From Acidimicrobiia bacterium (GTDB lineage Bacteria > Actinomycetota > Acidimicrobiia > Acidimicrobiales > JANYDT01), in the NCBI GenBank assembly GCA_025359845.1, contig JANYDT010000225.1, forward strand, positions 1 to 35,477: 35,477 bases of DNA. Reading direction: 5' to 3'. Made by a program: the position numbers and the translations under genes. Of this stretch, positions 1-7,243 are shown in pieces (the stretch's first letter is position 1; each line of letters starts with the position of its first letter). The notes under the pieces were generated by a model. That model was not told the DNA's origin and ran no database searches. It was given only the letters and a program-made list of their open reading frames with translations.

Positions 1-2
1 CA

Positions 3-104
3 CCCCCACCCGGCATCGATCGACAGGCCATGATCGACGCCGAACTCGTCTCGCTCACAACGTTGGGCCCGCTCGCCGCAGTCGCCAGTCCAGTGAATAG
101 ATAA
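3..104 (+). CDS. C-terminal end of an unknown protein (partial)
   Basis: An open frame enters from the left edge and ends with TAA at 102-104. It gives about 33 residues ending in ...LTTLGPLAAVASPVNR. The stretch is too short to assign a family. It is considered real only because the frame is open to the edge, its composition is protein-like, and a strong hairpin terminator follows about 60 bp downstream. It could equally be non-coding. Confidence 0.3.
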   Translation, partial: PPPGIDRQAMIDAELVSLTTLGPLAAVASPVNR

Positions 105-164
105 CTCTGGATCTCCGATGGGTCCGAGGTAGTCGAGCCCTCGACCGGCGGCAGCGCCGCAGAG

Positions 165-199
165 CCAGGAAAAGCGCTCCCGCGGGAGCACTTTTCTGG
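165..199. terminator. Strong hairpin, probable factor-independent terminator
   Basis: The centre is the 14-bp perfect palindrome GCTCCCGCGGGAGC. It is flanked by CCAGGAAAAG on the left and CTTTTCTGG on the right, which pair with one bulge and one C/A mismatch. The stem is about 17 bp with an A-rich/T-rich outer part, so it could stop transcription in either direction. It lies between the partial gene ending at 104 and the small secreted protein starting at 334. The rest of 105-333 shows nothing else recognisable. Confidence 0.6.
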
Positions 200-333
200 G
201 AGTCAGCTGTGCGCGCACTCGAATTGTTTCGGAGATTTCCTTCGATCAAGTGCGACAAATGCGGAGCTCTGAGCCTACGCGACGAGGGTCTGCCCGAATC
301 CTCACCCCACCTACCGGGCAAGGAGCAAAGCTC

Positions 334-522
334 ATGTTCAAGAAACTCATGGCTACGATCGTTGCGGCGGCGATCATCGCCAGCCCGTTGGCCAACGCCG
401 CCGAGTCCACGCCAGTCACTCGGTCGGTGGTCGAAGTCGTCGTTGGTTCCGCCCCGTCGGCGACCCAATTGCCGTCGACAGGAAGGACGTATCGACGGAA
501 CTGCTCCCGCTGCGCAAGATGA
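334..522 (+). CDS. Small secreted protein, 62 aa, possibly frameshifted
   Basis: The ATG at 334 is preceded by AAGGAG at about 319 with good spacing, which is the main reason for accepting this gene. The N-terminus is a classical signal peptide: MFKK, then a hydrophobic run rich in Ala/Ile, ending ...SPLANA before AESTP. The remaining roughly 40 residues are Val/Ser-rich and end in an Arg/Cys-rich tail (CSRCAR). That tail looks out of character. From about 476 the +1 frame reads DRKDVSTELLPLRKMND, which is more protein-like, so a frameshift in the genome or assembly is possible. No family is recognised. The gene converges on the DUF1905 gene. Confidence 0.5.
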   Translation: MFKKLMATIVAAAIIASPLANAAESTPVTRSVVEVVVGSAPSATQLPSTGRTYRRNCSRCAR

Positions 523-562
523 ACGATTCGTGCCCCGATTCTTCCCCCCGACCGGCGACCTG

Positions 563-925
563 TTACCCCGGGGCCACGACCTCCAACACCACCGAAACGG
601 TGGCGCCGTCGTCGAGTGCTTGCGCTGAGCGCACAGCCTTCTTGATCGGCAAAACGTACGAGCCGGAGGCCTTCTCCGGGAACACCGAAGTGGCCCAGGT
701 CGACGTGTGGATCGTGGCCTTCACCCGGACGGAGCCGAAGCCCCGGCGATGCTCGTCGGATACCTCCCTGATCTCGTCGGCGCACGCGAGGGGCAGCGTC
801 ACGAAGTGCCACGCGCTTTCGCCCGGGTACTTCCAGACCTCGGCCTCGAATCGCATCGCTATAGGAGGCGCGCCAACTTCAGCCCAGCCGACGTAAACGG
901 GCTCCTCGGGAGGCGGTGACCGCAT
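563..925 (-). CDS. DUF1905 domain protein
   Basis: The core (MRFEAEVWKYPGESAWHFVT, then an FGSVRVKATI stretch, then TSVFPEKASGSYVLPIKKAVRSA and a Val-rich end) matches the small DUF1905 beta-barrel family in spacing and in the conserved W, G, TS-P and YVLPIK positions. Biochemical function in that family is not established. Two in-frame starts are possible: ATG at 925 (given here, 120 aa) and ATG at 856, which begins exactly at the domain and gives 97 aa. Neither has a clear ribosome binding site. No signal peptide, so probably cytoplasmic. The gene stands alone, convergent with the small secreted protein. Confidence 0.75.
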   Translation of the reverse strand: MRSPPPEEPVYVGWAEVGAPPIAMRFEAEVWKYPGESAWHFVTLPLACADEIREVSDEHRRGFGSVRVKATIHTSTWATSVFPEKASGSYVLPIKKAVRSAQALDDGATVSVVLEVVAPG

Positions 926-1171
926 CAACAATCATGTTATCGGCTCACCGCTCGCATCTCGTTGATCAACCCGTCCGGCGTCGCCGAGTGCGCACTCACG
1001 TGGTCATTCTCTCACGACCGACTCGGCAGAGCCGGAGGCTCGATACGTTCTTGACTCGATCGATGGACTTGTCGAACGACGCAAACCGCGCGCACGGAGG
1101 GTCACAACGCGGTCCATGGCGACCAGCGATCGCATCGCGTCGGCCACCTGGACACGCGGCGCCTTGTAAAA

Positions 1172-1186
1172 CGTCTCGACGAGACG
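1172..1186. promoter_or_regulatory. Perfect dyad upstream of ilvC
   Basis: The dyad CGTCTCG-A-CGAGACG (7-bp arms, 1-nt centre) lies about 105 bp before the ilvC start. It is the only obvious structure in the 366-bp gap 926-1292. An operator is possible. I see no convincing -10/-35 pair and no leader peptide or T-box-like element, so the function is a guess. Confidence 0.3.
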
Positions 1187-1292
1187 GCAACTGGCAATTC
1201 AACCGGCACGTCACTCCGACCCGTCCGGGCGAAGCCGCGGCCCCTGTAGGATTGATCGGCCCTGCCCACCACCTCAAGGAGACGTAGCCGCT

Positions 1293-2318
1293 GTGGCGAA
1301 CGTATATTACGACAAAGATGCCGACCCCTCGATCATCCTCGGTAAGAAGGTGGCTGTCGTTGGCTACGGTAGCCAGGGGCATGCGCACGCGCTGAACCTG
1401 AAGGATACCGGCGTCGACGTGCGCGTGGGTCTACGCGAGGGCTCCGGCTCGGCCAAGAAGGCCGAAGCGGCAGGGCTCAAGGTGGCCAGCATCGCTCAGG
1501 CCGCCAAAGAGGCCGATGTGGTCATGCTGACCCTGCCCGACACCGATATCGCCGATGTCTACAACGACTATGTGGCGCCCAACCTCACAGCCGGTAACGC
1601 CGTGTTTTTGGCCCACGGCCTGAATGTACGGTTCAATCTCATCACCCCGGCCGTGGATCTCGACGTGGCCATGTGCGCGCCGAAGGGTCCGGGCCATTTG
1701 GTCCGGCGCACCTACACCGAGGGGGGTGGCGTGCCTGCTCTTATCGCGGTACACCAGAACCCCACCGGCAAGGCGAAAGAGATCGCCCTTTCGTACGCCT
1801 ACGGCATCGGCGGCACCCGAGCTGGCGTCATCGAAACCACCTTCGCCGAAGAGACCGAAACTGACCTGTTCGGCGAGCAGGTCGTGTTGTGCGGCGGGCT
1901 CACGGCGCTCATCAAGGCCGGCTTCGAGACGCTCGTCGATGCCGGCTATCAGCCCGAGATGGCCTACTTCGAGTGCCTGCACGAAGTGAAGCTCATCGTC
2001 GACCTCATGTACGAACAGGGCATCGCCGGTATGGAGTACTCGATCTCCACGACCGCCGAATACGGTGACCTCACCCGCGGCCCTCGTATCGTCACCGACG
2101 CGACCCGCGCTGAAATGAAGAAGATTCTGGGCGAGATCACCGACGGTTCGTTCGTGAAGGAGTTCATCGGCGACTTCAAGTCGGGCTCCAAGAAGTTCAA
2201 TGCGCTGCGTGCGGAAGTGAAGCGCCACCCGGTCGAGAAGGTGGGCGCCGAGCTGCGAGCCATGATGCCGTGGATTTCGGCGGGCCGCCCGAGCGTTCAG
2301 GACGCTTCCGGGGGATGA
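1293..2318 (+). CDS. ilvC: Ketol-acid reductoisomerase
   Basis: This NADPH-dependent enzyme converts 2-acetolactate or 2-aceto-2-hydroxybutyrate to the dihydroxy acids of valine/leucine/isoleucine synthesis in the cytoplasm. The start is GTG at 1293 with AAGGAGA at 1276-1282. The 341-aa length is that of class I (short) enzymes. Visible are the N-terminal Rossmann motif [13 protein letters not shown], the cofactor-loop region [10 protein letters not shown], the MCAPKGPGH segment, and the helical domain with [12 protein letters not shown], where the metal-binding Asp/Glu lie, followed by [15 protein letters not shown]. The rest of the ilv pathway is not in the window. The 3' end overlaps the next gene by ATGA, so the FKBP-like gene is probably translated from the same message. 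Confidence 0.97.
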   Translation: MANVYYDKDADPSIILGKKVAVVGYGSQGHAHALNLKDTGVDVRVGLREGSGSAKKAEAAGLKVASIAQAAKEADVVMLTLPDTDIADVYNDYVAPNLTAGNAVFLAHGLNVRFNLITPAVDLDVAMCAPKGPGHLVRRTYTEGGGVPALIAVHQNPTGKAKEIALSYAYGIGGTRAGVIETTFAEETETDLFGEQVVLCGGLTALIKAGFETLVDAGYQPEMAYFECLHEVKLIVDLMYEQGIAGMEYSISTTAEYGDLTRGPRIVTDATRAEMKKILGEITDGSFVKEFIGDFKSGSKKFNALRAEVKRHPVEKVGAELRAMMPWISAGRPSVQDASGG

Positions 2319-3361
2319 ACCAAAGGTTCGGCTCGCTAAGGAGCGTCGCGATCGCTATCGGAGCGGCCGTGATCGTCCTGGGGACGGGCGCGCCAGTGTC
2401 CCATGCGGCAACCACTAAGCCGGCCGACGAACCGCCGCGAGTACAGACGGCCGACCGCGCCGGCGACCATTGGCACGTCGCCTACGGCGTGTTCGTGTGT
2501 GATCGCTATCTGCCCCCGATCGTCTCCGCCAACGACCCCGTCGGCGTACACACCCACGGTGACGGGATCATCCACGTGCACCCGTTCTTCGCCGCCGCGG
2601 CCGGAAAGAATGCCGTCCTCGGAAAGTTCTTCACCACCGTCGACATGGCCATGACGGCGAAAGAACTCCGTCTACCGGGCGGCAAGACGTGGAAAGACGG
2701 CGACGCCTGCGCCGCCAAGCCAGGGCACCTCCGAGTGCTGGCGTTCCCCGATGTTGCGGTGTCGACGTCCAGCTCATCGGGGGCCACGACGATATTGGCC
2801 TCTGCGGTCAGCTCGGTCGTGGCCGGAGATCCGGCCAAGATCCGACTTCACGACCGCCAGGTGCTCGCTTTCGTCTTCGCGCCCGACGGGGTCGTCGTTC
2901 CGGTCCCTCCGGCGGTCGAGACGCTCAACGACCTCAACGACGTGGCTCCGGCACCGCTTGATCCGGCCACGGTTCCAAACATTGGTCCGAGACCCAAATT
3001 GACCTATCCCGCGGTCGCGCCCGACAAGCTGACCACCAAAGACCTGATCGTGGGCACCGGCGCCGCCATCGTGGCCGGCAAGCATCCGTGGGTCCGCCTC
3101 ATTCTCGGAAAGCTTTCCACCAAACAAGAGTACGGCTCGGGCGGATGGGACAAAGACGGCCCGGTGCGTTTGCGACTGTTTGGTCGGGGCCGTATTCAAC
3201 CGGTCGGGCTGGAGCAGGGCCTCTCCGGCATGAAAGTCGGGGGGCGCCGTCTCTTGGTCACGCCTCCTAAGGTCGCTTGGGGCGATCAGGGCGACGGGAG
3301 CGGGATCGGCCCGAACGAGACGCTCGTTTGGGTCGTCGATCTGGCCGCCGTCACCAACTGA
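2315..3361 (+). CDS. Exported protein with His-rich N-domain and FKBP-type peptidyl-prolyl isomerase domain
   Basis: The 348-aa protein starts at the ATG overlapping the ilvC stop. A signal peptide covers about residues 1-31 ([10 protein letters not shown], hydrophobic core, ending VSHAA). Residues about 50-150 contain [17 protein letters not shown] and [13 protein letters not shown], a His-rich module I recognise from other actinobacterial exported proteins but cannot name; it could bind metal. The C-terminal ~100 residues (from [11 protein letters not shown] through [23 protein letters not shown] to ETLVWVVDL) have the FKBP fold signature. Several active-site aromatics are not obvious, so isomerase activity is uncertain. 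Likely an extracytoplasmic folding factor. Its coupling to ilvC is odd and may be only positional. Confidence 0.85.
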   Translation: MNQRFGSLRSVAIAIGAAVIVLGTGAPVSHAATTKPADEPPRVQTADRAGDHWHVAYGVFVCDRYLPPIVSANDPVGVHTHGDGIIHVHPFFAAAAGKNAVLGKFFTTVDMAMTAKELRLPGGKTWKDGDACAAKPGHLRVLAFPDVAVSTSSSSGATTILASAVSSVVAGDPAKIRLHDRQVLAFVFAPDGVVVPVPPAVETLNDLNDVAPAPLDPATVPNIGPRPKLTYPAVAPDKLTTKDLIVGTGAAIVAGKHPWVRLILGKLSTKQEYGSGGWDKDGPVRLRLFGRGRIQPVGLEQGLSGMKVGGRRLLVTPPKVAWGDQGDGSGIGPNETLVWVVDLAAVTN

Positions 3362-3371
3362 GCCCGTCATC

Positions 3372-3392
3372 CGGATGGATTGATCCGATTTT
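3372..3392 (+). terminator. Weak hairpin plus T-run after the FKBP-like gene
   Basis: CGGAT-GGATTG-ATCCG is followed by ATTTTCC, a few bases after the stop codon at 3361. The 5-bp stem is weak but well placed to end the ilvC operon before the carrier-protein operon starts at 3432. No clear promoter is seen in the remaining roughly 40 bp. Confidence 0.3.
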
Positions 3393-3431
3393 CCTATTCT
3401 CTTTTGCCCTCGACTAGCCGAGAATGGGCCG

Positions 3432-3884
3432 ATGGAATCCGCGCTCACCATTGACACGGGACCCCTTCGGGTAGGGATCGACGTTGCCTCGCTTCGCCAC
3501 GTTCGCGATTCGTGGGAACGTCACGGGCAGCGTTACCTCGACCGTATTTTCACGACCACCGAGGTCCAGGAGTCGAGCGTCGACGGCATCCCCGATCCAA
3601 CTCGTCTGGCCGCCTGCTTCGCGGCCAAGGAGGCGACGCTCAAGGTGTTGCGGCCAATCGCCGAGAATCCAGCATGGTCTGCGATCGAAATGCGCCGCCG
3701 ACCCGATGCGTCGCCCTACGTCGTCATGCACGCCGAGGCGGCCCGAATGGCCGAATCGATCGGGCTGCGTGATCTCGCCATCAGCATCAGCCATGAGGGT
3801 GACGTTGTGATCGCAATGGTCATAGCCTTTGTCACACCACCATCCGCACACCCTGACGCAATTTCGGTTGCGGCGCTCGCTTGA
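3432..3884 (+). CDS. AcpS-type 4'-phosphopantetheinyl transferase
   Basis: This enzyme transfers phosphopantetheine from CoA to a serine of a carrier protein, here presumably the one encoded 16 bp downstream. The 150-aa length is typical of AcpS. The Mg-binding GIDV motif is at residues 15-18 and FAAKEA at 63-68 (catalytic Glu67); the C-terminal ISISHEGDVVIAMVIA resembles the AcpS strand SxSHxxxxAxA. The last ~20 residues (PPSAHPDAISVAALA) extend past the usual end. It is the first gene of the operon, so this pathway carries its own activator rather than relying on a housekeeping AcpS. Start chosen at ATG 3432; the ribosome binding site is weak. Confidence 0.9.
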   Translation: MESALTIDTGPLRVGIDVASLRHVRDSWERHGQRYLDRIFTTTEVQESSVDGIPDPTRLAACFAAKEATLKVLRPIAENPAWSAIEMRRRPDASPYVVMHAEAARMAESIGLRDLAISISHEGDVVIAMVIAFVTPPSAHPDAISVAALA

Positions 3885-3900
3885 CGGAGGACTCGTCATC

Positions 3901-4158
3901 ATGAAGCATTCAACGATCACCGATCTCGACGCGACTGTTCGTGACCTCCTGACCCGGCACGGTCGGTTGCGGGTCGAAATCGCCAGCCTTTCCCGCTTCG
4001 ACGACCTTCACTCCGCCGGTCTCACGAGTCACGCCTGCGTCGATTTGATGCTCGCGCTCGAAGACGAGTTCGACATTGAATTTCCCGAGCGACTCCTGAA
4101 ACGCCAAACCTTCGCGTCCGTTGCCAACCTGAGTGATGCCGTTCTTGAACTCACCTGA
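3901..4158 (+). CDS. Acyl/aminoacyl carrier protein
   Basis: This 85-aa acidic helical protein has the carrier-protein layout. The phosphopantetheine site is Ser43 in the motif DDLHSAGLTSHACVDLMLALE; 'GLTS' replaces the 'GxDS' of fatty-acid ACPs. This variant is what I recall from carrier proteins served by stand-alone amino acid:[carrier protein] ligases. Next come EDEFDIEFPERLL and the ASVANLSDAVLEL helix. The start is ATG 3901 with GGAGG about 10 bp upstream. It lies between its probable activator (PPTase) and the flavoenzyme and ligase genes, and should hold the amino acid as a thioester during modification. Confidence 0.92.
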   Translation: MKHSTITDLDATVRDLLTRHGRLRVEIASLSRFDDLHSAGLTSHACVDLMLALEDEFDIEFPERLLKRQTFASVANLSDAVLELT

Positions 4159-4164
4159 GGCGAC

Positions 4165-5367
4165 GTGCCCACAACCTTGATCGATCCGTCGGCGCTGGCG
4201 ACGATTGGCGCCCGGAGACCTTTGGTCGATGTCGCCCAGACGGTTGGTGCCGAGTTCGCCGCAGTCCACGGCGCCGATGTCGATCGGCACGCCCGATTTC
4301 CGTCGGAAGCGATCGAGGCGCTTCGTCGCGAGAGGGCCTTGGGAGCCCTGATTCCGATTTCGCTCGGTGGCCGGGGTGCTTCGTTGCGTGAAGTGGCGAT
4401 CGTCGGCGAGACGCTGGCGCGGTCTTGTGCATCGACCGCGATGGTCTACGCCATGCATCAGATCCAAGTGAATTGTATCGTCCGCCATGGTCGCACCCCC
4501 TTTCTCCTCGAGGTTCTCGCTGACGCCGCGGCCCACGAGCGGCTCTTTGCGTCGGCCACGACCGAGGCCGGAGTCGGCGGCGCGGTGCGCGCCAGCGTCT
4601 GCGCGGTCGATCCGATCCCCGATCAGCCTCAGCGGTTCCGCATCGAGAAGCAGGCGAGCGTAATCAGCTACGGCGAGTACGCCCATGCGATCCTCGCCAC
4701 GGCCCGGCGGGCCCCGGAGAGCGCGGCGGGCGACCAATCCCTCGTGTATGTGCCCCGAGACAAGACCACCCTCGAACTCACCAGTGAGTGGGACACGTTT
4801 GGCTTCCGCGGCACCTGTTCCAACGGATTCGTGTTGCGCGCCGAAGGCGACCGCCACCAGATCCTCCCCGACGCCTACGCCGACATCTCGACTCAGACCA
4901 TGCTGCCGACCAGCCATGTGGTGTGGAGCCATCTCTGGCTCGGACTGGCCACCGAAGCCGTAAGTAGGGCGCGGGCTTACCTCAGGGCTCAGGCCCGAAA
5001 GACCCTCGGCACGCGGCCGACCTCGGCCGTGGCGGTCGCGGCGCTCGTGGCTCGGCTGGCGGAGATGCGCGAACTCGTGCACGGGGCCGCCCGGGACTAT
5101 GAACTGATCGCCGATGACCCCGAGCAACTTAACCGGATCGGCTTTGCCATTCGGGCCAACAACCTCAAGATTTCGGCGTCGAACATGGTGGTCGAAATCG
5201 TGACGGAGGCGATGAGCGCGATCGGCATGTCGGCGTACCGCGAAGACTCGCCGTATTCGATCGGACGACTGCTTCGCGATGCCCACGGTGCCAAAGCCAT
5301 GATTCACAACGATCGCATCCTTGGCGCCAACGCCCAATGGCTCCTCGTCGCCAAGGAAGAACTGTGA
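4165..5367 (+). CDS. Acyl-CoA-dehydrogenase-family flavoprotein, probably acting on a carrier-protein-bound substrate
   Basis: The 400-aa length and domain order (N-terminal helical, middle beta, C-terminal helical) match acyl-CoA dehydrogenases. The N-terminal part has RRERALGALIPISLGGRGAS, the middle has ASATTEAGVGGAVR and the flavin-contacting WDTFGFRGTCSNGF, and the C-terminal part has GLATEAVSRARAYLRAQAR and RDAHGAKAMIHNDRILG. At the end of the family the catalytic base is usually Glu in a YEGT-like motif; here the equivalent stretch reads MIHNDRI, so the usual base appears absent and chemistry may differ (oxidation or hydroxylation). The GTG start at 4165 is 6 bp after the carrier-protein stop. 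The 3' end overlaps the ligase gene by GTGA. Electrons could go to the EtfBA encoded nearby (inference). Confidence 0.88.
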   Translation: MPTTLIDPSALATIGARRPLVDVAQTVGAEFAAVHGADVDRHARFPSEAIEALRRERALGALIPISLGGRGASLREVAIVGETLARSCASTAMVYAMHQIQVNCIVRHGRTPFLLEVLADAAAHERLFASATTEAGVGGAVRASVCAVDPIPDQPQRFRIEKQASVISYGEYAHAILATARRAPESAAGDQSLVYVPRDKTTLELTSEWDTFGFRGTCSNGFVLRAEGDRHQILPDAYADISTQTMLPTSHVVWSHLWLGLATEAVSRARAYLRAQARKTLGTRPTSAVAVAALVARLAEMRELVHGAARDYELIADDPEQLNRIGFAIRANNLKISASNMVVEIVTEAMSAIGMSAYREDSPYSIGRLLRDAHGAKAMIHNDRILGANAQWLLVAKEEL

Positions 5368-6290
5368 ACGCACCATCGGCACTTGCGAGCGCGTATATCG
5401 CCTTCCGGGATGACCTGATCGACGATGGTCTGCTTGTGCCAATGGGCAGTGATGGTCTGTTCGGTCGCGGCGCCGTATTTGAGTCGATCGTCACGGCCCT
5501 CGACACCGCGATCATGACGTTGGGGGCCGATAATAATCCAACGATTCTGCGATTTCCACCGGTGATTTCTCGCAGCCTTATTGAGCGCACCGACTACCTG
5601 AAGTCGTTTCCCGATCTGCTCGGCTCGGTGCACTCGTTCTCGGGATCGGACCGTGATCATCTGGCGTTGATCGCGACGGCCGAAAGCGGCGGCGACTGGG
5701 CGCAGGCATTCACGAGCACCGATGTCGTGCTCTGTCCTGCGGCTTGCTATCCCCTGTATCCGATGTCATCGGGCCAGACCGTTCCCGACTCCGGAAGGAT
5801 CTACGACGTCGTCGGCACCTGTTTTCGGCGTGAGCCTTCGATCGACCCGGCTCGCATGCAGAGCTTTCGCCAACACGAGCAAGTATTCATCGGCGGCGAG
5901 TCCGAAGCGATGGCGTTTCGCAACCGTTGGCTCGAACGGGGCAGCGGCCTGTTGCGTCAACTCGGGTTGCCAGTCGAAGCCGTTATCGCCAACGACCCCT
6001 TTTTCGGACGCGTCGGCAAGATGCTCGCTTCCAGTCAGCGCGATCAGGCGCTCAAGTGGGAGATGGTGGTGCCCATTTGTTCCGAAGAGTGGCCCACCGC
6101 GATCGCCTCGACCAATGCTCATCAAGACCATTTCGGGGCCCCCTTCGACATCCGTCGCCCCAACGGGTCGGCCGCTCACTCGGCGTGCATCGGGTTCGGA
6201 TTGGAGCGCTGCACCCTCGCCCTCTTGCGCCATCATGGACTCGACCCGCATCTATGGCCAAGCGAGGTGCGCGCCATCCTGTGGTCGTGA
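5364..6290 (+). CDS. Amino acid:[carrier protein] ligase (class II aaRS-like, SerRS-related)
   Basis: It is predicted to adenylate a small amino acid and pass it to the phosphopantetheine thiol of the neighbouring carrier protein. The 308-aa length corresponds to the catalytic core of an atypical seryl-tRNA synthetase without any tRNA-binding domain. Motif 2 is at about 153-177 (CFRREPSIDP...HEQVFIG, with FRxE) and motif 3 at 277-287 (GFGLERCTLAL). Cys128, Glu172 and Cys275 fall where the characterised Bradyrhizobium enzyme has its Zn ligands (Cys/Glu/Cys), judged from memory of that family. The start is GTG 5364, overlapping the upstream stop (GTGA), with AAGGAAGA upstream. Substrate is probably Gly or Ala by family precedent, but I cannot read specificity from sequence. 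Confidence 0.9.
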   Translation: MNAPSALASAYIAFRDDLIDDGLLVPMGSDGLFGRGAVFESIVTALDTAIMTLGADNNPTILRFPPVISRSLIERTDYLKSFPDLLGSVHSFSGSDRDHLALIATAESGGDWAQAFTSTDVVLCPAACYPLYPMSSGQTVPDSGRIYDVVGTCFRREPSIDPARMQSFRQHEQVFIGGESEAMAFRNRWLERGSGLLRQLGLPVEAVIANDPFFGRVGKMLASSQRDQALKWEMVVPICSEEWPTAIASTNAHQDHFGAPFDIRRPNGSAAHSACIGFGLERCTLALLRHHGLDPHLWPSEVRAILWS

Positions 6291-7243
6291 GGGCGCCCGT
6301 GCTCAATCTGGCCGTGGTGACGGCAAAAGTGCTCAGTGCGGCCCCTGTCACGAGTCACGCCATCCACGGTCCCGATCGAGTGTGGACCGAAACGAATTGT
6401 TACGTTGACCTTTGGGTCGAACTGCTCCACGGCCTGGGTCTCGATCCGCGTGCCGCGCTGGCGTTCACGGTCGGTATCGATTTTGAGGGTGATCAGTGGA
6501 CTTTCATAAAATATCCACTCGAAGACCTACGCCTCATGTACGGACTGGAGGTCCAGGAATACGCCGTTTGGCTTCCGCTCGAACGTCACATTCTTGAGCA
6601 AATTGCCCGCGGGCGCATTCTCATCATTGAGGTCGATTCATGGTTCCTGCCTGACACGCATGGCACCGCGTATCGCCAACAGCATGTGAAGACGTCGATC
6701 GCGGTGCGTTCGATCGATCCCTTGGAAAGGCGAATCGCTTACTTTCACGGACCGGGCGCATTCGAGGCCGACGGCGACGACTACGACGGGTTACTACGGG
6801 CGGCTCATTTGCCCCCGTACGTGGAGGTGGTCAAGCTCGACCGGCTTGTGCATCTAGGAGGCGACGAGTCGCGGACACTGGCTCGAACCCTGCTCGCCGC
6901 ATACCTCGATCGGCGCCGGCCGGCCGACTCGATGGACGAATATCTTGACCGCTTGCCGAGTGACGTCGCGTGGCTTGGCGACGGCGGTGATCTGGACCGA
7001 TTCCATACCTATGCGTTCGCGACGATGCGCCAACTGGGGGCCAACGCCGAACTGGCGGCCACCTTTCTGAGCTGGCTCGGTGGCTACCAACGGGCGGCGA
7101 CCGCCTTCGGCTCGCTGGCCACCACGACCAAGAGTGCGCAGTTCAAGCTGGCCCGCGTGGCTGCCGGCCGACGAGTGGACCTGCGAGAAACCATCGAGAC
7201 CATGGGCCAGACGTGGCGTGAGGCGTTCGATGGTCTCCGGTGA
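6287..7243 (+). CDS. DUF1839 family protein, candidate papain-fold acyltransferase
   Basis: The 318-aa protein starts at the GTG overlapping the ligase stop (GTGA); GTG 6281 or 6299 are alternatives. Conserved segments are ETNCYVDLWVELLHGLG (Cys38), DFEGDQWTFIKYPLEDL, EVDSWFLPDTHG (Asp117) and YRQQHVKTSIAV (His133). This order of Cys, D-x-W/Y-x-LPD and H-x-K/R-x-x-I resembles the BtrH family, which moves an acyl group from a carrier protein to an amine in butirosin synthesis. DUF1839 is known to me mainly as a neighbour of amino acid:[carrier protein] ligases. Transferase function is inference. Cytoplasmic, no signal peptide. The 3' end overlaps the GH2-like gene by 14 bp. Confidence 0.82.
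   Translation: MRAPVLNLAVVTAKVLSAAPVTSHAIHGPDRVWTETNCYVDLWVELLHGLGLDPRAALAFTVGIDFEGDQWTFIKYPLEDLRLMYGLEVQEYAVWLPLERHILEQIARGRILIIEVDSWFLPDTHGTAYRQQHVKTSIAVRSIDPLERRIAYFHGPGAFEADGDDYDGLLRAAHLPPYVEVVKLDRLVHLGGDESRTLARTLLAAYLDRRRPADSMDEYLDRLPSDVAWLGDGGDLDRFHTYAFATMRQLGANAELAATFLSWLGGYQRAATAFGSLATTTKSAQFKLARVAAGRRVDLRETIETMGQTWREAFDGLR

Noticed and set aside
3910-5442. 510-aa open frame on the minus strand
   Set aside because: It lies antiparallel to the carrier protein and acyl-CoA dehydrogenase genes, which have clear family motifs. The frame shows no protein-like pattern and results from high GC.
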